NCBI GenBank assembly: GCA_041178405.1
Contig: JBEGVK010000157.1
Span: forward strand, 1-7,545
Source of the DNA: UBA668 sp041178405
Lineage (GTDB): Bacteria > Actinomycetota > Acidimicrobiia > Acidimicrobiales > Ilumatobacteraceae
Length of the DNA: 7,545 nt
Direction: 5' to 3'
Below, piece by piece: positions 5,244 to 7,545 of this stretch (its first letter is position 1; each line of letters starts with the position of its first letter). The notes beneath the pieces were generated by a model that saw only the letters and a program-made list of their open reading frames with translations, had not been told where the DNA came from and ran no database searches. Both the position numbers and the translations under genes were made by a program.

Positions 5244-5251
5244 CGGCCGCC

Positions 5252-6805
5252 ATGGCGCAGCGCGACGAGACGGTGCTCGTGGTCGACTTCGGGGCCCAGT
5301 ACGCGCAACTCATTGCCCGTCGCGTCCGCGAGCTGAAGGTGTACAGCGAGATCGTCAGCCACCGCATCACCGCAGCCGAGGTGGCCGCTCGCCAGCCGGC
5401 AGCAATCATCCTTTCGGGCGGTCCGAAGAGCGTGCACGTCGAGGGGGCGCCGTCGCTCGACCCGGCGATCTACGAACTCGGCGTCCCGATCCTGGGCATC
5501 TGCTACGGCGTGCAGCTCATCGCCCAGCAGCTCGGTGGCACGGTCGGCCGCGGGATGCGCGGCGAGTACGGGCGAGCGCGGCTTGCCCGCGTTACGTCGA
5601 CGCCGAGCGAGTTGCTCGACAGCACTCCGGCCGAGCAGGACGTGTGGATGAGCCATTTCGACGCGGTCACCGAGGTGCCGTCCGGGTTCAGCTGCACCGC
5701 CAGCACGCCCGATGCGCCGGTTGCGGCGATGGAGCATCCCGGTCGCCGTATCTACGGCGTGCAGTGGCATCCCGAGGTGGTGCACAGCCCGTTCGGCATG
5801 GAGGTGCTGGCCAGCTTCCTGCACACGATCGCCGGGTGCGACGCCGCATGGACGATGCGGTCGATCATCGACGAGCAGGTGGCGTCCGTGCGGTCGCGTG
5901 TCGGCAGCGGTCGCGTGATCTGTGCGCTCAGCGGTGGCGTCGACTCGGCGGTGGCGGCAGCGCTGGTGCACCGCGCCATCGGCCATCAACTGGTGTGCAT
6001 CTACGTCGACACGGGGCTGATGCGCCGCGGCGAGAGCGACCAGGTGGTCGAGACGTTCAAGCGCAACATGGGCATTGAACTCATTCACGTCGATGCTGGC
6101 GCCCGCTACTTCGAACGGCTGAAGGGTGTCGTCGAACCCGAGCAGAAGCGCAAGATCATCGGCGAGTTGTTCGTGCGCATCTTCGAAGAGCACACGGGCG
6201 GCCTCAGCGATGCTGAGTTCCTCGTGCAGGGCACGCTCTATCCCGACGTGATCGAGAGCGGCGGCAGCGACGGCACGGCAGCGGTCATCAAGAGTCACCA
6301 CAACGTCGGCGGCCTGCCCGACGACATGCGACTGCAGCTGGTCGAGCCGCTGCGCGACCTGTTCAAGGATGAGGTGCGCCGTCTCGGCACCGAGCTGGGC
6401 CTGCCCGACGAGATCGTGCTCCGCCAGCCGTTCCCGGGTCCGGGGCTGGGCGTGCGCATCCTCGGCGAGGTGACGCCCGAGCGGGTGGCGATCCTGCAGC
6501 ATGCCGATGCGATCGTGCGCGAGGAGATCCTCGCTGCAGGGCTCGAGCGCGACCTGTGGCAGAGCTTCGCCGTGCTCGCCGCCGACGTGCGTTCGGTCGG
6601 CGTGATGGGCGACGAGCGCACCTATGCGCACCCGGTGATCATCCGGGCCGTCACGAGCGACGACGCAATGACGGCCGACTGGGCCCGCCTGCCCTACGAC
6701 CTGCTGGCCACGATGTCGAACCGGATCATCAACGAGGTCGCCGGGGTGAACCGCGTGGTCTACGACGTCACGTCGAAACCCCCGGGCACGATCGAGTGGG
6801 AATGA
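5252..6805 (+). CDS. guaA: GMP synthase (glutamine-hydrolysing)
   Basis: The 517-aa enzyme makes GMP from XMP, ATP and glutamine in the last step of de novo guanine nucleotide synthesis. The N-terminal class I glutamine amidotransferase domain (about 7-195) has the nucleophile C84 in GICYGVQL and the H173/E175 pair in QWHPE. The ATP-pyrophosphatase domain (about 200-390) has the PP-loop SGGVDS (227-232). The C-terminal dimerisation domain ends in the canonical VTSKPPGTIEWE. Length is normal for the family. ATG 5252 is chosen because the alignable sequence begins right after it (ETVLVVDFGAQYAQL) and a TACCAT box sits eight bases upstream; the open frame farther upstream runs over the divergent gene and is not coding. 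One oddity is WMSHFD (132-137), where the family usually has MSHGD. Two hairpins follow the stop. Confidence 0.98.
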   Translation: MAQRDETVLVVDFGAQYAQLIARRVRELKVYSEIVSHRITAAEVAARQPAAIILSGGPKSVHVEGAPSLDPAIYELGVPILGICYGVQLIAQQLGGTVGRGMRGEYGRARLARVTSTPSELLDSTPAEQDVWMSHFDAVTEVPSGFSCTASTPDAPVAAMEHPGRRIYGVQWHPEVVHSPFGMEVLASFLHTIAGCDAAWTMRSIIDEQVASVRSRVGSGRVICALSGGVDSAVAAALVHRAIGHQLVCIYVDTGLMRRGESDQVVETFKRNMGIELIHVDAGARYFERLKGVVEPEQKRKIIGELFVRIFEEHTGGLSDAEFLVQGTLYPDVIESGGSDGTAAVIKSHHNVGGLPDDMRLQLVEPLRDLFKDEVRRLGTELGLPDEIVLRQPFPGPGLGVRILGEVTPERVAILQHADAIVREEILAAGLERDLWQSFAVLAADVRSVGVMGDERTYAHPVIIRAVTSDDAMTADWARLPYDLLATMSNRIINEVAGVNRVVYDVTSKPPGTIEWE

Positions 6806-6812
6806 CGCCTCG

Positions 6813-6835
6813 AGCGGGACGGACACCGGCCCGCT
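6813..6835 (+). terminator. Hairpin after guaA
   Basis: agcggg (6813-6818) pairs with cccgct (6830-6835). Inside, after one A-G mismatch, cgg (6820-6822) pairs with ccg (6826-6828) around a 3-base loop. It starts seven bases after the guaA stop. There is no T tract. Confidence 0.5.
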
Positions 6836-6884
6836 GGGGGCAGGTGCCCTGAGGCCTCGCTGACGGCACGCCCTGACCCGTCGC

Positions 6885-6907
6885 CCGGAGCGTGGGCGGC
6901 GCTCCGG
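6885..6907 (+). terminator. Second hairpin between guaA and the coiled-coil gene
   Basis: ccggagcg (6885-6892) and cgctccgg (6900-6907) form a perfect 8-bp stem with a 7-base loop. It lies about 40 bases before the next gene's predicted -10 box, so it probably backs up termination of guaA transcripts. No T tract follows. Confidence 0.45.
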
Positions 6908-6947
6908 CAGGCCAGCAGGCCGGCTGCAACAGATTCGTAATACTTGC

Positions 6948-6953
6948 TAGGCT
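6948..6953 (+). promoter_or_regulatory. -10 box for the coiled-coil secreted protein gene
   Basis: TAGGCT fits TANNNT and ends nine bases before ATG 6963, in a short AT-richer patch (6933-6949) that stands out in this GC-rich gap. A transcript starting about seven bases downstream would be leaderless or have a leader of 1-3 bases. Confidence 0.45.
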
Positions 6954-6962
6954 TCGCCCGCC

Positions 6963-7545
6963 ATGGCCTCCGCCCACCGACCTGCCGTCCGCGCCGCTCG
7001 CCGACCCGGCAGCGTGCGCGCCACCGTGCTTGCCGTCGGTCTCATCGGCGGTTCGCTGCTCCAGGCCCACCTCGCCCACGCTGACGGGGTCACCGACGCG
7101 CAGGCCCGGGTCGATGCCACGCTCGCCGAGCTCGAGAGCCTGCGCGACCAACTCGGCCAGATCGACGAGGAATTCGGCGAGGCACTCGACCGCAAGGAAG
7201 TGCTCGACGGCGAGATCCTCGAGGCCCAGGCCGATGTCGACCGCATGGCGACAGAGCTGGGCGGCGCCGAGGCCGTCCTGCAGGAGATCGCCCTCGCCCG
7301 CTTCGTGGCAGGCGGTTCCACCGACCTCAGCCCCGTGTTCTCCGACGCGGCGGCCTACAGCGCCGCCGAGCAGCGGGATGCGCTGAACCGCATCGCCAGC
7401 GATTCCGGCGAGGCCGATGTCGACGACATCACCAAGCTGCTCGACGACCTCACTGACGCACGCGATCTCCTCGCAGCGAAGCTCGCCGAGGCCGGCAATC
7501 TCATTTCGTTCCTCGACGCGAAGCGCCTCGAGTTCGAGGGCCTCG
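6963..7545 (+). CDS. Secreted coiled-coil protein, 5' part (peptidoglycan-hydrolase-like)
   Basis: ATG 6963 opens a frame that runs off the window; 194 codons are present. Residues 1-40 look like a signal peptide with a long basic start (many Arg), a hydrophobic core at about 20-34 and likely cleavage after AHA 38-40. Residues 44-110 form a long charged heptad-like helix (ARVDATLAELESLRDQLGQI and on). A break around FVAGGSTDLSPVF (114-126) follows, then a second helical stretch from about 132 to the cut end. This two-helix coiled coil after a signal peptide is typical of actinobacterial NlpC/P60 or M23 peptidoglycan hydrolases and their activators, whose catalytic domain is C-terminal and would lie beyond the window. 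Third positions are strongly G/C. The role is inferred from architecture; no catalytic residues are visible. Confidence 0.75.
   Translation, partial: MASAHRPAVRAARRPGSVRATVLAVGLIGGSLLQAHLAHADGVTDAQARVDATLAELESLRDQLGQIDEEFGEALDRKEVLDGEILEAQADVDRMATELGGAEAVLQEIALARFVAGGSTDLSPVFSDAAAYSAAEQRDALNRIASDSGEADVDDITKLLDDLTDARDLLAAKLAEAGNLISFLDAKRLEFEGL

Noticed and set aside
4742..5251. Upstream in-frame extension of guaA to an ATG at 4742
   Set aside because: The added 170 residues match no GuaA, run antisense over the 133-aa exported-protein gene, and family-like sequence begins right at ATG 5252.
5192..5251. Purine riboswitch before guaA
   Set aside because: The divergent gap is only 60 bases, the transcript appears leaderless, and no aptamer-like conserved core is visible.
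5237..6826. 529-aa open frame antisense to guaA
   Set aside because: Long antisense frames are expected in high-GC genes; the product is His/Arg/Ala-rich with no family features and guaA is certain.
1..7545. Defence, phage, CRISPR, biosynthetic-cluster or mobile-element system
   Set aside because: No transposase, integrase, Cas, toxin-antitoxin or cluster signature enzymes were seen; the region reads as ordinary chromosome.

Overview
The window is about two-thirds G+C, with strong G/C bias at third codon positions, many GTG/ATG starts without a Shine-Dalgarno sequence, and TANNNT boxes placed 6-9 bases before starts. This points to an actinobacterium. The mix of products (CoA-pyrophosphatase-type NUDIX, group II PLP decarboxylase, small secreted and single-pass membrane proteins, GuaA, coiled-coil envelope protein) suits the Acidimicrobiia (Ilumatobacter-like), but the class assignment is an inference. 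No rRNA, tRNA, CRISPR array, transposase or phage gene was seen, and no stretch longer than about 300 bases lacks a gene.

Layout. Left edge: probably the last 32 codons of a + strand gene, ending at 101. Then two - strand genes: a small secreted protein with four cysteines (140-601) and, upstream of it, a single-domain response regulator (783-1166). The 181-base gap between them holds two hairpins just after the regulator gene, a cluster of GTGA/TCAC dyads, and a perfect 9-bp inverted repeat lying across the predicted promoter and start of the secreted-protein gene. Next come three + strand genes: a four-helix membrane protein (1273-1809), a 55-aa protein (1820-1987) and a NUDIX CoA pyrophosphatase (2000-2713). 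These meet, almost stop to stop, a - strand group: a secreted prokaryotic phospholipase A2 (2719-3207), a PLP-dependent aromatic-amino-acid-type decarboxylase (3297-4703) and a secreted or membrane-anchored 133-aa protein (4790-5191). guaA (5252-6805, GMP synthase) diverges from that group. After two hairpins comes the 5' part of a secreted coiled-coil protein (6963 to the window end), probably a peptidoglycan-hydrolase-type envelope factor.

The genes do not form one evident pathway. They look like ordinary chromosome: nucleotide and cofactor housekeeping (guaA, NUDIX) mixed with exported proteins (at least four with signal peptides). I did not find a convincing new multi-gene system. The points most worth checking are the dyad cluster and hairpin before the secreted-protein gene, the repeated leaderless-promoter geometry, and the phospholipase A2.
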